DNA of 64,000 bases, taken from Homarus americanus. Lineage: Eukaryota; Arthropoda; Malacostraca; Decapoda; Nephropidae. The DNA lies in assembly GCF_018991925.1 (NCBI RefSeq), contig NW_024729645.1, positions 248,001-312,000 of the forward strand. Reading direction: 5' to 3'. A program made the translations under genes and the position numbers. A model generated the notes under the pieces. The model had not been told where the DNA came from and searched no databases. It was given only the letters and a program-made list of their open reading frames with translations. Shown here one piece after another: positions 36,236 through 47,889 of this stretch; within the stretch, counting starts at the first letter, position 1, and each line of letters starts with the position of its first letter.

Positions 36236-36840
36236 TTTCCAATTAATGTTCCAAACAATATTTCGAACACACTAATTAAAGTTTCAAACATTCCAATTAC
36301 GTAACCAACTAAATTTACCACGAACCCTCGAACCAGCCTTAAAGGTGGGTTAAAAAATGATGCTAATCCCCTACCCCCCAGCGATGTGCGGCTAACCTAA
36401 CTAACCCTAATTTAACTTGTCTAAAGGTAAATTAACTTATGCAGAGGTAAGTTAATTTATCCAAAGCTAACTTAACATCTCCAAAGTTAACTTATCCAAA
36501 TCTAAGTTATCCTAGCTTAACTAAACCTAACCAGTTAAAATAACTTAATCCAATCCTGACCTAACACCCACACCTAGAATAAATTATCCAAGCCCTTAAA
36601 CCTAACTTAAACCAATCCTAACCTCACTAAACCCTAACTTATCCAAACCTAACTAGAGCAAGGCAGACACAACCCTAATTTAACCTAACCTAGCCTACCG
36701 GTGGTCACTGAAACTAATGACAAATATACTGTTTACTGTAATTCCTAAAGTCCAGTTATTTGCGTTTTAATATTACAGATTACGTATTATTACTATTGCG
36801 TTATTACTATTATCATTATTATTGCTAATATTGCATTACT
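36236..36840. repeat. Degenerate CCTAA/TTAACTT-rich DNA
   Basis: 36380-36700 carries scattered CTAACCTAAC and TTAACTTATCCAAA variants on the plus strand, a badly decayed CCTAA-type run. No gene. Confidence 0.65.
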
Positions 36841-36900
36841 GTATTATTATTATTATTATTATCATTATTATTATTATCATTATTATCATTATTATTATTA

Positions 36901-36935
<35 letters not shown>

Positions 36936-36985
36936 CCTGCTTTATTATTATTATTGTTGTTACTATATTATTATTATTGCGTTAC
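36841..36985. repeat. (ATT)n microsatellite with ATC interruptions
   Basis: About 45 trinucleotides of ATT with periodic CATTATT interruptions. Confidence 0.96.
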
Positions 36986-37124
36986 TGTATTATCATCCTC
37001 ATCATTAGTGGAGTAAAAGCCTTGACCACAAACCATACAACGACAGACGGCGGACACCACGATATTTATGGCGTTAATAAGCGTGTTAAACCTACACACA
37101 TTTTTTTGGTTCACTGTTTCACTC

Positions 37125-37320
37125 ACGCTGATTACCACTCCAACCCCCGCTGGATAATGACCTGGCTGACCACTACCGACTCCTGCTGGCTGATCACTGC
37201 TGACTCCTGCTGGCTGATCACTACTGACCCCTACTGGCTGTTCACTGCTGACCATTACTGACTAACCACTGCTGACTGACCACCACTGACTGACTACTAC
37301 TTCTGACTCCTGCTGACTGC
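37125..37320. repeat. CTGACTCCTGCTGGCTGATCA-type repeat
   Basis: Seven or eight irregular copies of CTGACTCCTGCTGGCTGATC / CTGACCACTACTGAC at 20-24 bp spacing. Confidence 0.8.
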
Positions 37321-37395
37321 TCTATTAAGCTTTTGATTCTTAAAAAAAAATCAGTCGTATACAGCAGACTGACTTGCTTTTACAACCTACTGAAA

Positions 37396-38000
37396 GTACG
37401 ATGACATCATACTCAAGGGTTAAATCATCATATTCAAGGGTTAAATCATCATACTCAAGGGTTAAATCATCATATTCAAGGGTTAAATCATCATACTTAA
37501 GGGTTAAATCATCATACTCAAGGGTTAAATCATCATACTCAAGGGTTAAATCATCATACTCAAGGGTTAAATCATCATATTCAAGGGTTAAATCATCATA
37601 CTTAAGGGTTAAATCATCATACTCAAGGGTTAAATCATCATATTCAAGGGTTAAATCATCATACTTAAGGGTTAAATCATCATACTCAAGGGTTAAATCA
37701 TCATATTCAAGGGTTAAATCATCATACTCAAGGGTTAAATCATCATACTCAAGGGTTAAATCATCATACTCAAGGGTTAAATCATCATACTCAAGGGTTA
37801 AATCATCATACTCAAGGGTTAAATCATCATATTCAAGGGTTAAATCATCATACTTAAGGGTTAAATCATCATACTCAAGGGTTAAATCATCATATTCAAG
37901 GGTTAAATCATCATACTCAAGGGTTAAATCATCATACTCAAGGGTTAAATCATCATACTCAAGGGTTAAATTATCATATTCAAGGGTTAAATCATCCACA
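37396..38000. repeat. 21-bp minisatellite, about 28 copies, with ordered variants
   Basis: Unit TACTCAAGGGTTAAATCATCA, differing only at one or two positions: TACTCAA (A), TATTCAA (B) and TACTTAA (C). Otherwise nearly perfect. Open on both strands (SSYSRVK; DDLTLEY), hence not coding. The variants are not random: C occurs only in the order B-C-A. Confidence 0.97.
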
Positions 38001-38400
38001 CCACTGCAACCATGACTCCCACACTCATCCACACCACCACTACCATGACTACCACACTCATCCACACCACCACTATCATGTCTACCACTCATCCACACCA
38101 CTACTACCATAACTACTACACTCATCCACACCACCACTACCATGACTCCCACACTCATCCACACCACCACTATCATGTCAACCACTCATCCACACCACCA
38201 CATCCTCATCATGACGACGGTGAAGACCATCACCATTACTACAACCACAATCCTGCCCACCATCACTACAACCAATATATATAGGCCACCACAATCTTGA
38301 CTACCACAATCATAACTACAATCCCAACCCACCATCACAACCACTACCTTACCCATCACAACCCACCACCGCCATCACCACTCCAACCAGTCTTACCCAC
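38001..38400. repeat. CACTCATCCACACCACCACTACCATG repeat
   Basis: About six units near 30 bp: CCACACTCATCCACACCACC then ACTACCATGACT. It decays into CACCAC low-complexity DNA after 38190. Confidence 0.85.
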
Positions 38401-38904
38401 CACGACCCACTCCACACTGCCACAAACTTTTCCACCAATAAAAACCTGCCAAGTTTCGCAGATCCAATTAATATTGGCGAGGAGCAACGAACATCTCCCT
38501 GCCTCTCTGGTGCCTCCTTTACCCTCCCTCCCTGAGCATTCCTTCCTTATGCTTCCTTCCTCACATCTCCCTCCCTCACAACTTCTCTCACCCTACCTCA
38601 CACCTTCTCTCTATCACCTTCAATATCCTCCCTTCCTTACCCTACCTCACATCTTCTCACCCTCCCTCCCTTACCCTACCTCACCCTTCCTTCCTTCCTC
38701 CCTAGTGCCTCCTTCACACCTGTCTACCTTTAATTTTCACCGTAACTGGAGACATAACTCATCTGACAAATTCACTTAAGCTACGACACCAATATAAGGA
38801 TTTTGTTTTTCTTCCTTACCTTAACTAGAGACTTTAAGTACTTAGCTAACACATTCACTGCACTAAGATGGACCGGACACTCAAGTATGCATATGGTAAA
38901 TTGG
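38401..38904. other. Pyrimidine-rich DNA, no gene seen
   Basis: CTTCCTCCCTCAC-rich sequence at 38500-38730. The short open frame over it is low-complexity. Confidence 0.5.
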
Positions 38905-39070
38905 ATTACCTGAAGATTGCCCCCCCTCCCCACAGCTTATTTCAACTGAAGATTAACCACCCTATTGCTAACCTAACCCAATCTAACATAACCTTATCTA
39001 ACCCCCCTCCCATGTCGAGTTAGGGGGGGAGTGAAATAAGATAGGAGGGGGGGGTTAATTTTCATGTCAT
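38905..39070. mobile_element. MITE-like hairpin element with TTAGG core, copy 3
   Basis: Starts ATTACCTGAAGATTGCCCCC, repeats CAACTGAAGATTAACCACCC, then has CTATTGCTAACCTAACCCAA (core in the CCTAA sense) and ends GGGTTAATTTTCATGTCAT, an inverted diverged copy of the start. About 166 bp. Confidence 0.65.
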
Positions 39071-39761
39071 CAGCTATATTTTCCTTATAACTGGAGACTT
39101 ATGAGCGCAATTAACTGGTACATTTAACCCACACAGTAAAATATATTCTCCAAAAATTTTCCAGTTAATTCCCCTATCCCCCTGAAAAAAATGAAAATAT
39201 GAGAAAGAATTTAACAGCTACAAAGTGATATCAACCAAGGCGTCAAATTTGTCCAGATCCTCCACCGTTAGCGACTAAATGAGCCGCCCTTGTCCCGGAT
39301 ACGAGGAAAATTAACACAGGAACTTTTTGAAGAGTCAGGGTTCAGGGTCTGGGATTTGTAAGGTTCGTTAATTAAATTTTCTCCACAACTACAGATGTAA
39401 GAACCCCCACAGTGGCTCTATCTGTGTCTCACTCTCTCACTCCTCACTCTCTCGGATCTAATAAGGGATTCTCGAAGGTTCTTTGGCTTACATACTACAC
39501 AGGGTGGGGGGTGGGCTAACTGACAAACAGGTGGGGGGGAGGTCAAGGTTTTCTCACCCACCCTGTATTTTCCTCCTACCAACTAGAAATGTGGGAACGT
39601 ATCTAACACCCCACCACCCTGTATCTAGACCTTCCTGCTACACCTGCAGATGTGACCTGGAAGGCATTTAAATGATTGAAGAGTTGAGAGTTGGAAAGAT
39701 GCAATACTGTTTTGGTTTTACGTTTTTTTTTAAATATCACGCAAAATAAAATAAATAAAAT
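39071..39761. other. No gene seen
   Basis: AT-rich sequence with occasional ACTAGAAATGTGGGAAC-like phrases; no recognisable gene. Confidence 0.4.
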
Positions 39762-39856
39762 ACACACACACGTATATTCACATACATACATAACCACACA
39801 CACACACACACTCGTATATATTCACATACATACATAACCACACAAACACACACAAG
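39762..39856. repeat. (CA)n-based repeat with ATACATACATAACCA
   Basis: Two copies of GTATATTCACATACATACAT flanked by (CA)n runs. Confidence 0.9.
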
Positions 39857-40594
39857 AAGCACCAATCTAACTTTGAACCACTAATATGACCCCTAAACTC
39901 AAACAAGAACACACAGATGGCGACTAACCGCAGTGTAATACGAGTCCTTGTACAGTATAATCTCAGCATAAATTCCGAAATATATATTAGACAAACTTCA
40001 AAGTGTGTGCCTGGGAAGAAAGCCAAACTCTTTTCGTCTATTTCTTTTTCTTATAAGAGGGAAAAATGGTGAGTTAAAAAAGATAGTCACTCCAAAACAC
40101 CATCTATACAAAATTGTGTTGAAAAAATATGACACAGCGGAAGAAGGATTTTGGCATCCCTACCGAAGACAACAGGAGTCGTAGTGTTCATTCTGAAATT
40201 CATCGACCCGACCCCCCTCCCCCCCCAAAGTAGAGATAGTTTGTTGACCTAACCAACCAGTGATGCCAACCCACGATTAATCAGTCACTCAGGATGGCAC
40301 AGATTTAGTGCCCCTGACTTTTATCACGTAGACTACAGCGGTGTTACTCAAACTTAAGGCACGAATGTTTGAAAAGCGTCACCATAAACATCAACGGGGC
40401 CCGGAATCACATTTTAGTTAACTTTATCCCGTAGCTAGAAATGAGTAAATGTATAGTATTGACGCTATTATTCACATCATTATGGGGATTCTGTAAGCTT
40501 AGTCTCCTAAAATGGTGTTAAAAGAATGAAATTATATACGGTAGTCTCAATTTAAATCTGATACCACTGTGGGTGTCAATGTTTCTTCAGTTTT

Positions 40595-40862
40595 CACCAA
40601 TTAGCCATATGGGTGTGGTCTTACATCAGCTTTACCAGGAACATTCAGCGTGTGAATATCTACGAACTCATCATTGTATAGCAGCTATTGAGTAAATCAA
40701 CTGTTCAATTTACATCACCATTTACGAAGAAATTTCAGCGCAGGAATCTTTGAGAATCCATGTACACTGTACAGTATGTGTCGTAGCTGGAGTTAGCCAA
40801 TCAGCAACGTTCTTACATCTCCAGTTACGAGGAAATTTCAGTGTAGGAATCGTTGAGAATCA
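40595..40862. repeat. Three diverged tandem copies of a roughly 100-bp unit
   Basis: CATCACCATTTACGAAGAAA then TTTCAGCGCAGGAATC (about 40714) matches CATCTCCAGTTACGAGGAAA then TTTCAGTGTAGGAATC (about 40816), and more weakly CATCAGCTTTACCAGGAACA at about 40625. Confidence 0.65.
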
Positions 40863-41022
40863 ACACTCTGGACCTCAGTCGCTCACCGCTAATTTATAAA
40901 CGAGTAACGTTGACCCACATTGTAAAAAAAAACAGCGCCAGCACGAGCAGTCAACAGCGTCTGGCGTGCCTCCACAACGATCACTCAAGGATGCCACGAA
41001 TGATTAAAAAAATCTCAGTACA

Positions 41023-41297
41023 ATATCTTACCAATGGACAAAATCCCACAAGAACATCTTGCCATTGGACAAAATCCCACTAGAACATCTTACCAGTGAA
41101 CAAAATCCCACTAGAACATCTTGCCAGTGAACAAAATCCCACTAGAACATCTTGCCAGTGAACAAAATCCCACTAGAACATCTTCCCAGTGGACAAAATC
41201 CCATTAGAACATCTTACCAGTGAACAAAATCCCACTAGAACATCTTACCAGTGAACAAAATCCCACTAGAACATCTTAACATTGGACAAAATCTCTT
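41023..41297. repeat. 31-bp minisatellite with GACAAAATCCCACTAGAACA core, locus 4
   Basis: About nine units of 31 bp (AAAATCCC at 41040 and 41071): CACTAGAACATCTTGCCAGT then GAACAAAATCC. This is the best-preserved member of the ACAAAATCCC family seen at 15.2 and 23.1-24.3 kb. Confidence 0.93.
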
Positions 41298-41359
41298 TAC
41301 CAACAGAACGAAAATGGTCAAAACTCACCCAACTCAAGTCTCGGTAAGTGTCAATACCC

Positions 41360-41712
41360 TGTTAGGTTAGGTTAGGCTGAGTGAGATTAGATTTGACTTG
41401 GGAAGGTTAGGTTAGGCTAAGTTAGCTTTGGTTAGGTTAGGCTAAGTTAGCTTTGGTCAAGTTAGGTTAGGATTGTCTTTGTTGGGTAAGGCTAAGTCAG
41501 TCAAGTTTGATTAAGTCAGTCTAGTAAAATTAACTTTGGTTGGGTTAGTCAAGTTAGATTAAGTTGAGTTGGGTTAGTAAAGTTAAATAAGGTCGGTTAA
41601 GTCAGTGAAGTTAGATAAGTTCGGTTAAATCAATCAAGTTAGATTAAATCAGTCAAGTTATATTAGGTTAGATTGGGTTAGTTAAGTTGGATTAAGTTAG
41701 GATTGGTTAAAT
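41360..41712. repeat. Degenerate TTAGG-like run
   Basis: About 350 bp of GGTTAGGTTAGGCTGAG, GTTAGGCTAAGTTAGC and TTAGATTAAGT variants: a decayed TTAGG-type run, plus-strand G/T-rich. Confidence 0.75.
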
Positions 41713-41787
41713 TAAGAAATAATTTCCACTCGTCCTGAGGACCATAACACACTTGACCCGACTAGTAGGGGACGTTCTCCTTTAACT

Positions 41788-41910
41788 AACACACACACAC
41801 ACACACACACACGTACGTACATACATACATTCAGTATAAACACGACATACTGTAAACACACACACACACACACATTCAAGGTCAACACACACACACACAA
41901 ACAACCAGAT
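41788..41910. repeat. (CA)n microsatellite cluster
   Basis: Three CA tracts interrupted by GTACGTACATACATACATTC and TCAAGGT. Confidence 0.93.
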
Positions 41911-42890
41911 AAAAATATAAAAAAAAACACCAGAAAACAGAAAAAAAAACATTTGTATTAGAGTTACAAAATTTCGGAACATTTTCAGAGAGGTAAATTT
42001 CCACTGGGAAATTTTTTTATCATAATTTGCGAATTTTGCTAAGTTTCGAAAACGTTTAATATGTTTTCTGGCTGCATTAGTCAGTCCAATTCCCGCCTTT
42101 TCTGACCGATTAACCGACATTTCCCCACAAACGAGGGATTTTTTTTTTCATATACATTACGTTTCGTGTACACTGCCAGAGGTACGACCATCCACACTAA
42201 AGGAACTATGACCGGGGTCTGTCTGTCAGCCCTACACTGTGGGTTAGCAAGTACAACAGTACGTATAAACTTGTTTGTAATGTGTTCCTACGATTCTACT
42301 TTGGTACCATCTTTACGTTAATTTTGGCTATGTTTAGTAGCCATAAACTGGCCTGCCTGGGATAAGCTTTCCACGCGTGATGGGACGTTTTATCAAGGGG
42401 TGACGACACAGCTAATAAATAATAATAAATTCTTCGTCACCCTTGTTTATGCTCATACTGCGTTTTCCTGCATATTCCACAATCAACTTAGTTCCAATGT
42501 AAAACGTAATCTACAATGGCGAGTAAATTTCTGAATCTGTGAAAATGGGTCACATAGGCCTGGTGACCCATTAGGGGGAGTGAGAAGCAGAGAATATTAA
42601 TCCTCAGTACACAACGCGACCATGAAACCGGCACTGAACGCGACCCCCGGCACTGCCTCAACTATAAAATCAGATACCCTTTCTCAGCTGGGTCGACTGC
42701 GGAACACGAACCAACATAGGAGATTTATGAGTTACAAAGGGTAGTCAAGAAAGATGTTGTGGGCTTGTTCAACAGTTTCAAGTGAATTAAAACACACGAA
42801 GCTCTTACTTAATTCAAAGGATCACCAGATGACCTGAATCAGTCTAACCACCAGATGACAACATCTTGAACTATACGGTGAAAAACACTT
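41911..42890. other. No gene seen
   Basis: AT-rich unique-looking sequence; frames up to 112 residues on the minus strand have no domain. Confidence 0.45.
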
Positions 42891-43215
42891 GAACAAACAA
42901 ACAAACCTTGGTAAGAAACACACACACATACAAAGAAACAAACACAGAAAATTACAAATTTACTGAAGAAACACCAGGACGAAACTTAAGTCAACACTGA
43001 GCCACTGAAACGATCAGTGAAATAAACAAACACTGAGATACTGAAACAAAAACTGAAAAACACTGATACAAACACGGGAACAAAAGACAAAGATTGAAAT
43101 AACAATGAACAATGGAACAAACAAAATAACAAACAATCTGACAAATAAAAGGACAGCATTGGTACAAATATAAGACAAATATGAAAGAAACAATGACAAA
43201 TGGAACAAAAACTGA
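42891..43215. repeat. AAACAAACACTGAAA degenerate repeat
   Basis: Loose repetition of (G)AAACAAA(A)ACTGA and ACAAACA, T-poor. The minus frames are Phe/Cys-rich artefacts. Confidence 0.6.
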
Positions 43216-44165
43216 GGCAAAACAATGAAACAAGGCAGATCTCAGACACCTTCAAATTCTAACTAGATGGGAAACATGAGCCGAAACTACTTCTCCAAGC
43301 TGTAAAATACCAAACAAATAATAGGTCTAAGGTTCAAGCAGGAAAAATCGCCATGCATAACATATACTGCAAGAAAATGGTTCTTCCCCAAAAATGTGAG
43401 TTTACCTACTGAAGACATGGAAGCAAGAGCAGTACTTTCTTTTGAAATAACAATGAACAAGATCGTCAGGCAAACTGGGTGAACCCTTAAATACCAAAAC
43501 ATTTCCTTTACTCGATAAGGCTACAATTAGATGCGCTGGCCAAGAGTTAAACACGGTGTTATAGGGTTGGGGTAAAGATGACCGAGTGTTAACTGCAGTA
43601 TGAGGTAAAAGATATTGATCGCCTGGTAGAGGTGTAGACATATTCATAAAGGAAAGGACGCGTGTAAATGTACTGTAACGTATTGTATGTGCATTTTTTG
43701 TGGGTGGGGGAGAAGTGTTCGTCAATAAACGAGCTGTCGCGCTGATCATGGTAGTTACCCCCGTGTTAGCTACATAGAAAACGAACCCTCTAGTGTAACC
43801 AAAGAAAACTGATATAGAGTATGGTGGACTATAATTCTTTTATTATAATATTCTAACGGCTAGTTTTGTTTTTAATTTGCCTTGCTACATCTAAGAATGG
43901 TAAGTGACTGAAAGAAGTAAATAAAAGGGAATACAGTACACCTGAAGTTTAAGGGTGTATGTCTACTGACTTATGTAAAAAAAAAAAAAAAAAATGCCAA
44001 TATACCTCAATAGATTCCAATTCAAGAAATACTGTAACTTGGAACTGCCATTATTTATTTTTTTGTTTTTTATTAAGCAGAATTTGTTCAATAATTTGTA
44101 TCTGGAGACCACAGTGCTTCAACTAAATATGAAATAAAATGTAAGTGTTACATCATGAATATAAG
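43216..44165. other. No gene seen; start of AT-rich domain
   Basis: Contains a poly(A) run at about 43977-43994. The phrase GAAGCAAGAGCAGTACTTTC near 43420 loosely resembles the LINE-tail phrase at about 44230, but the match is too short to call. Confidence 0.4.
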
Positions 44166-44169
44166 GTAA

Positions 44170-44350
44170 TATTTCTTCACACACAAGACGATTGATCCAT
44201 GGAGCGGTCTACCACCCCAAGCTGTGGGATCAAGAACAGTACTGGGCTTCAAAACAAGACTAGACAAAATTATCAGTAACAACAATGGAAGGATCCTACA
44301 CAGGTCACTGGCCTCCTACCCTCAGCATGGCTGCCTCTAGTAGATGGCCA
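44170..44350 (+). pseudogene. LINE (non-LTR retrotransposon) ORF2 C-terminal relic
   Basis: One frame reads TIDPWSGLPPQAVGSRTVLG followed by FKTRLDKII (44190-44275). The pattern W..LP..V..A.SV..FK.RLDK is typical of the extreme C-terminus of CR1/Jockey-type LINE polyproteins. Nothing upstream in this frame is recognisable, so it is a 5'-truncated copy, which is the usual fate of LINE insertions. Confidence 0.6.
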
Positions 44351-44539
44351 TAAGGTAAATACTGTAGGTAAACATTACACTTCTCACCATTTGATAACAA
44401 TCTGTATATACAGTATAGTATCATACAGTAATACATAAAGTAGAGAATATTACACACTGCCCATAAAGTATTATTCTGTAGGTTTAAGAGTACAGTAATA
44501 AAAATGCAATCAATTTCTGATTAGGACTTGTTCTACATA

Positions 44540-45410
44540 TAGTGTTGTACAACTAATCCACTATTCCTGGAGTTTACCCGGAGATCTAAAGATATAGCTA
44601 ACATGTTACCATCTGAACTGAAGTCATGTAAACAATGACTGATAGACAACAAATTATCCCTGCATCTTAAGAAGACTGAGACAATATAATTTGGATCAAA
44701 AAGAAATTACAAAAGGGTGAATGGTCTTAATGTAAGGCGTGTTAACAAAGCTATCGCAACTGTAACCAGTGAAATACCTAGGGCTTACTCTTGACACTTG
44801 CTTACCTAAAGAATTATCTGTTGCATAAAAAGAGGGGGGAATGCTAGGAAAACTTTCTTTAAAGAAAGGACCAATACCTGTTAGATGAGGCTTGAAGGAC
44901 TCTCTGTTTAGCTCTCATACAGTGTCACTTGGATCACTCCTGTTCATTTGGTAATCTGCCTGAACACAAAGTCTAAATATCAAACTGAATAAAATTCAAA
45001 ACAATAGGTTAAGGTTCCTTTTCGGTATAAATGCAAAAGATAATGATGGTCACGAAGTTTACAAACTTTGGATATTTTAAATGTGGCTGATAAGAGAGAG
45101 GCAGTTAAAAGTTAAATCATGTTTTTGAAATTGTAAACACTTTGGGTCCAGATATTTCTTGCATCAAACTTTGTAAGTACTAAGACCCTAAATCAGCAAG
45201 GCGGTATTGGGAAGGGAACATAATTCTGTTGTACCCGGTGTATGTGGTCAAGCAAAACCCACCTCTTTCTAGCTGTGAAAGGCTGAAATAATTCAACCAA
45301 CCTTATTAAATGCAGTAAAAGTGACAAACAATTCAATATCAAATTTAAAAAAAAACATGCAGCTGATGAAGCTACAGCAAGAGATGAGTCATTTGTTGTG
45401 TTGCATTCCT
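44540..45410 (+). pseudogene. LINE reverse-transcriptase relic (Jockey/CR1-like), C-terminal part
   Basis: Successive pieces in two or three frames match a non-LTR RT. SKDIANMLPSELKSCKQ is followed by a stop where Trp is expected, then LIDNKLSLHLKKTE (44639-44680). VKYLGLTLD follows at 44769-44795, then LKLNHVFEIVNTLGPDI at about 45100-45155, and a C-terminal segment with FKKKHAAD at about 45340. The catalytic YADD region would lie at about 44530 and is decayed. In an active element this enzyme reverse-transcribes at the nicked target. Several frameshifts and stops show it is dead. No poly(A) tail is clear. Confidence 0.75.
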
Positions 45411-46236
45411 GACCTATGAATGTTGAGGCATGTAAAGGATCCACCAGTCCCAATTAGCTTCAAGTTCAATGTACGCTTGTCACATTAAGACAAAAATTTT
45501 CTTGTCAATTTTTGAGGATTTAGTTATTTGATTGGTCCCCCAACCCCACAAAAGATCCCTAATGGAATTAAACTTTTATGTCAGTCTTGGGCCCAAGTTG
45601 CTCAAACACTCTATTTACAAATATGTTTATTGTATATGGCTGCACTATCTGTGTACAGTGTTTGTATAGCTGCACAGTCTATGGCTATGCAGATTGTATA
45701 CTGTACCTGCAATATCTATGGACAGTCAACAGCAGAAGTTCATCCCAACCAACTTGTATGATATGAGGCAGGTGATCTAATACAGTGTGGGAATGAGTTG
45801 ACAGATGTGCTTTAAATGGCTAGTGATTAAAGCTTTATGATTGGAGATTGTCTAAGAATCCATTTCTTGTATATAACTTAATTAATATCAATGTGTAAAA
45901 TATGGAAGAATAATAGTATGGAGAAATATATGACATTGCTGCAGGATGATTCAAAACTGGCATCCAGATGTATATGATTATTCATACTGCTGATGCCAAC
46001 AGGTAATTTTTCATGCTTAAAGACACATTCATTATAAAGCATTTTCATCAATAAGTTTGAAGTTGCAAGAAAGGATCATTTGGTGAAAGGCTATATTAAG
46101 AAAAGGCTTATCACTAGAGCAGGGTTCTACCATTTCTTTGTGTTCCGTGTTGAGAATCAGAAAATTTAAGGACTAAATCCTAATACAGAATCAAATATTT
46201 CTTTTGCAAAAGTTTTACAACTTCTTGTAATCTAAC
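45411..46236. other. No gene seen
   Basis: AT-rich. Overlapping plus frames at 45528-45766 have no domain. The sequence between the LINE relic and the DIRS-like relic is otherwise featureless. Confidence 0.4.
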
Positions 46237-47310
46237 TCATTTAAAAAAAATTTTCGAAGAAACATGAGCAGAATAATCAATTGTATCAAGTTGATATGAA
46301 CACCTACAGCAGTAGGATATAAAATCAACAATGCTCTTTATATCAGAGTGAACACCCCATCCCTTTGCAGAGGCATCTGTCCAGACCATCAAGTCATTGT
46401 CTGAATGCTTCCAAGGTAAAGAAGACATGTGTCTTTGTAACTTCCAACAATGAAAAGCAAATCTAAGTTCCAATGAAACTGCACAACTCTGTCCTTGAAT
46501 CTGATTTTTTTGGACTGATTCATCTTGAAAACCTCTTTTTGTAGAAATAGATCCCCAAGTTCCACTGCAAGAGCTGTAAAAACCAGCTTTCCCACAATTT
46601 GTTCACACTGTCAATGAGAAACCATCCTCTTAGACAGGAGGGCACAGATCTCCTTAGGAAGTGATTGAATCTTCTTAGTCATAAGTCCTACCAACTAATT
46701 CCTAGCACAGTATTCCACTCAAACCAATGAAAATCTTGTCTAGGTGAAACCCTGGATGATTTGCTCACTAAGAATCTAACTAAACCTGAAGCTGACATCA
46801 TTCATTAACTGCATATGGAGAGGAACCAAAAATCATCCCATTTTATAAATATACCAGACAGAAGCTAATCTGTCTTGAAACTGCTTAACTAACTGCACCC
46901 CAGAATGTTTAGTGAAAATACCTGGAGTTATATTACTTTCAACCTGAAAGAAAATTTTTTACCTTGAACTAATATATTCAACCCAAAAAAAAGTACAGTA
47001 CTGTATCTTGAACTGGTTGTGAAGTTCTTGAACTGGTTATGAAGTTTATTTTTAAATAAAGGCTAGGAACCTCCTAATGTACTTATGACTTGGAACATGT
47101 CAGTAAGCATCCTTTAGCTCAAGTGAGGCCAACCAAAGATCCCAGCTCTACCTCACTCACTTAATAGTGATCATTCTCAACCCCATTTTGGAAATTCCTC
47201 ATTCACCCATTGGATATCAAATCAACAAGTGCTTTACAACTTCCTGAGGACTTTGGAAAATGGAAAAGCCTGGATTTAAAATGACTCGTACCTGAAAGCT
47301 AAATTTTGTT
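46237..47310 (-). pseudogene. DIRS-like retrotransposon RT-RNase H relic
   Basis: Reading the minus strand from 47310 down, in shifting frames: SRLFHFPKSSG then CKALVDLISNG (about 47285-47225), LASLELKDAY (ending about 47103) followed by RRFLAF, a WDDF motif at 46840-46829 where the RT YxDD box belongs, then SPRQDFHWFEWNTVLGISW (about 46750-46690), TKKIQSLPKEICALLSKRMV, GKLVFTALAVELGDLF (about 46590-46543), and finally the RNase H start VWTDASAKGWGVH at 46386-46348. The order and the motifs LKDAY, DFHW..WNT and TDAS.KGWG fit DIRS-type RT/RH, which is known in decapods. The tyrosine recombinase and split repeats of DIRS elements were not found. Many stops and frameshifts: dead copy. Confidence 0.7.
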
Positions 47311-47889
47311 TATGTAACATTTGAGACAAAAGTCTCAAAGACTATTTGAATTAATGTGGTTCACAGCAGTTATAATAAGACTTTCTCATCTTCCCCTGCA
47401 ATCCTCTAAAATAATTTGAATGCCCAAGGATCTAACATCTAGCTGCAATATGCAAAGCAATGTGCAAATGAAGGTCTCCTGCACCCATCACACTCACTCA
47501 GTCTCCCTCTTTCTCACAGCAACTTATTCCATGAACATCCTTATGATGCTGCTCTCAGCAAACTCGTAATAAGTATACTCTACAGTATAGTGATGTGAGT
47601 GGTGCTGCTCTAAAGAGGGTGCAGAGAATGGAGTCATTGGAACTGAACCCCAACTTTGGGATATGGAGAAGGATTGTTAAGAAATATTAAAAGCTTAAAT
47701 CTTCAATTGTGATCACCAATACTGAGCAACTCAGAGAAGATATCTGTTCTAGCTGAAAGGAAATATTCAGCCTCTTAATGATTTTCAAAAGAAAAATATA
47801 TCCAGAGAAAACTGAGAATGATAAAACCTATAAAAACAAAATAAATTTGCACCCTGCATGTCATTCAATATCTCTCAAAAAAGACTCAA

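Noticed and set aside
37340..38185. 281-residue minus-strand frame with DDLTLEY repeats
   Set aside because: 21-bp array, equally open on the plus strand as SSYSRVK repeats.
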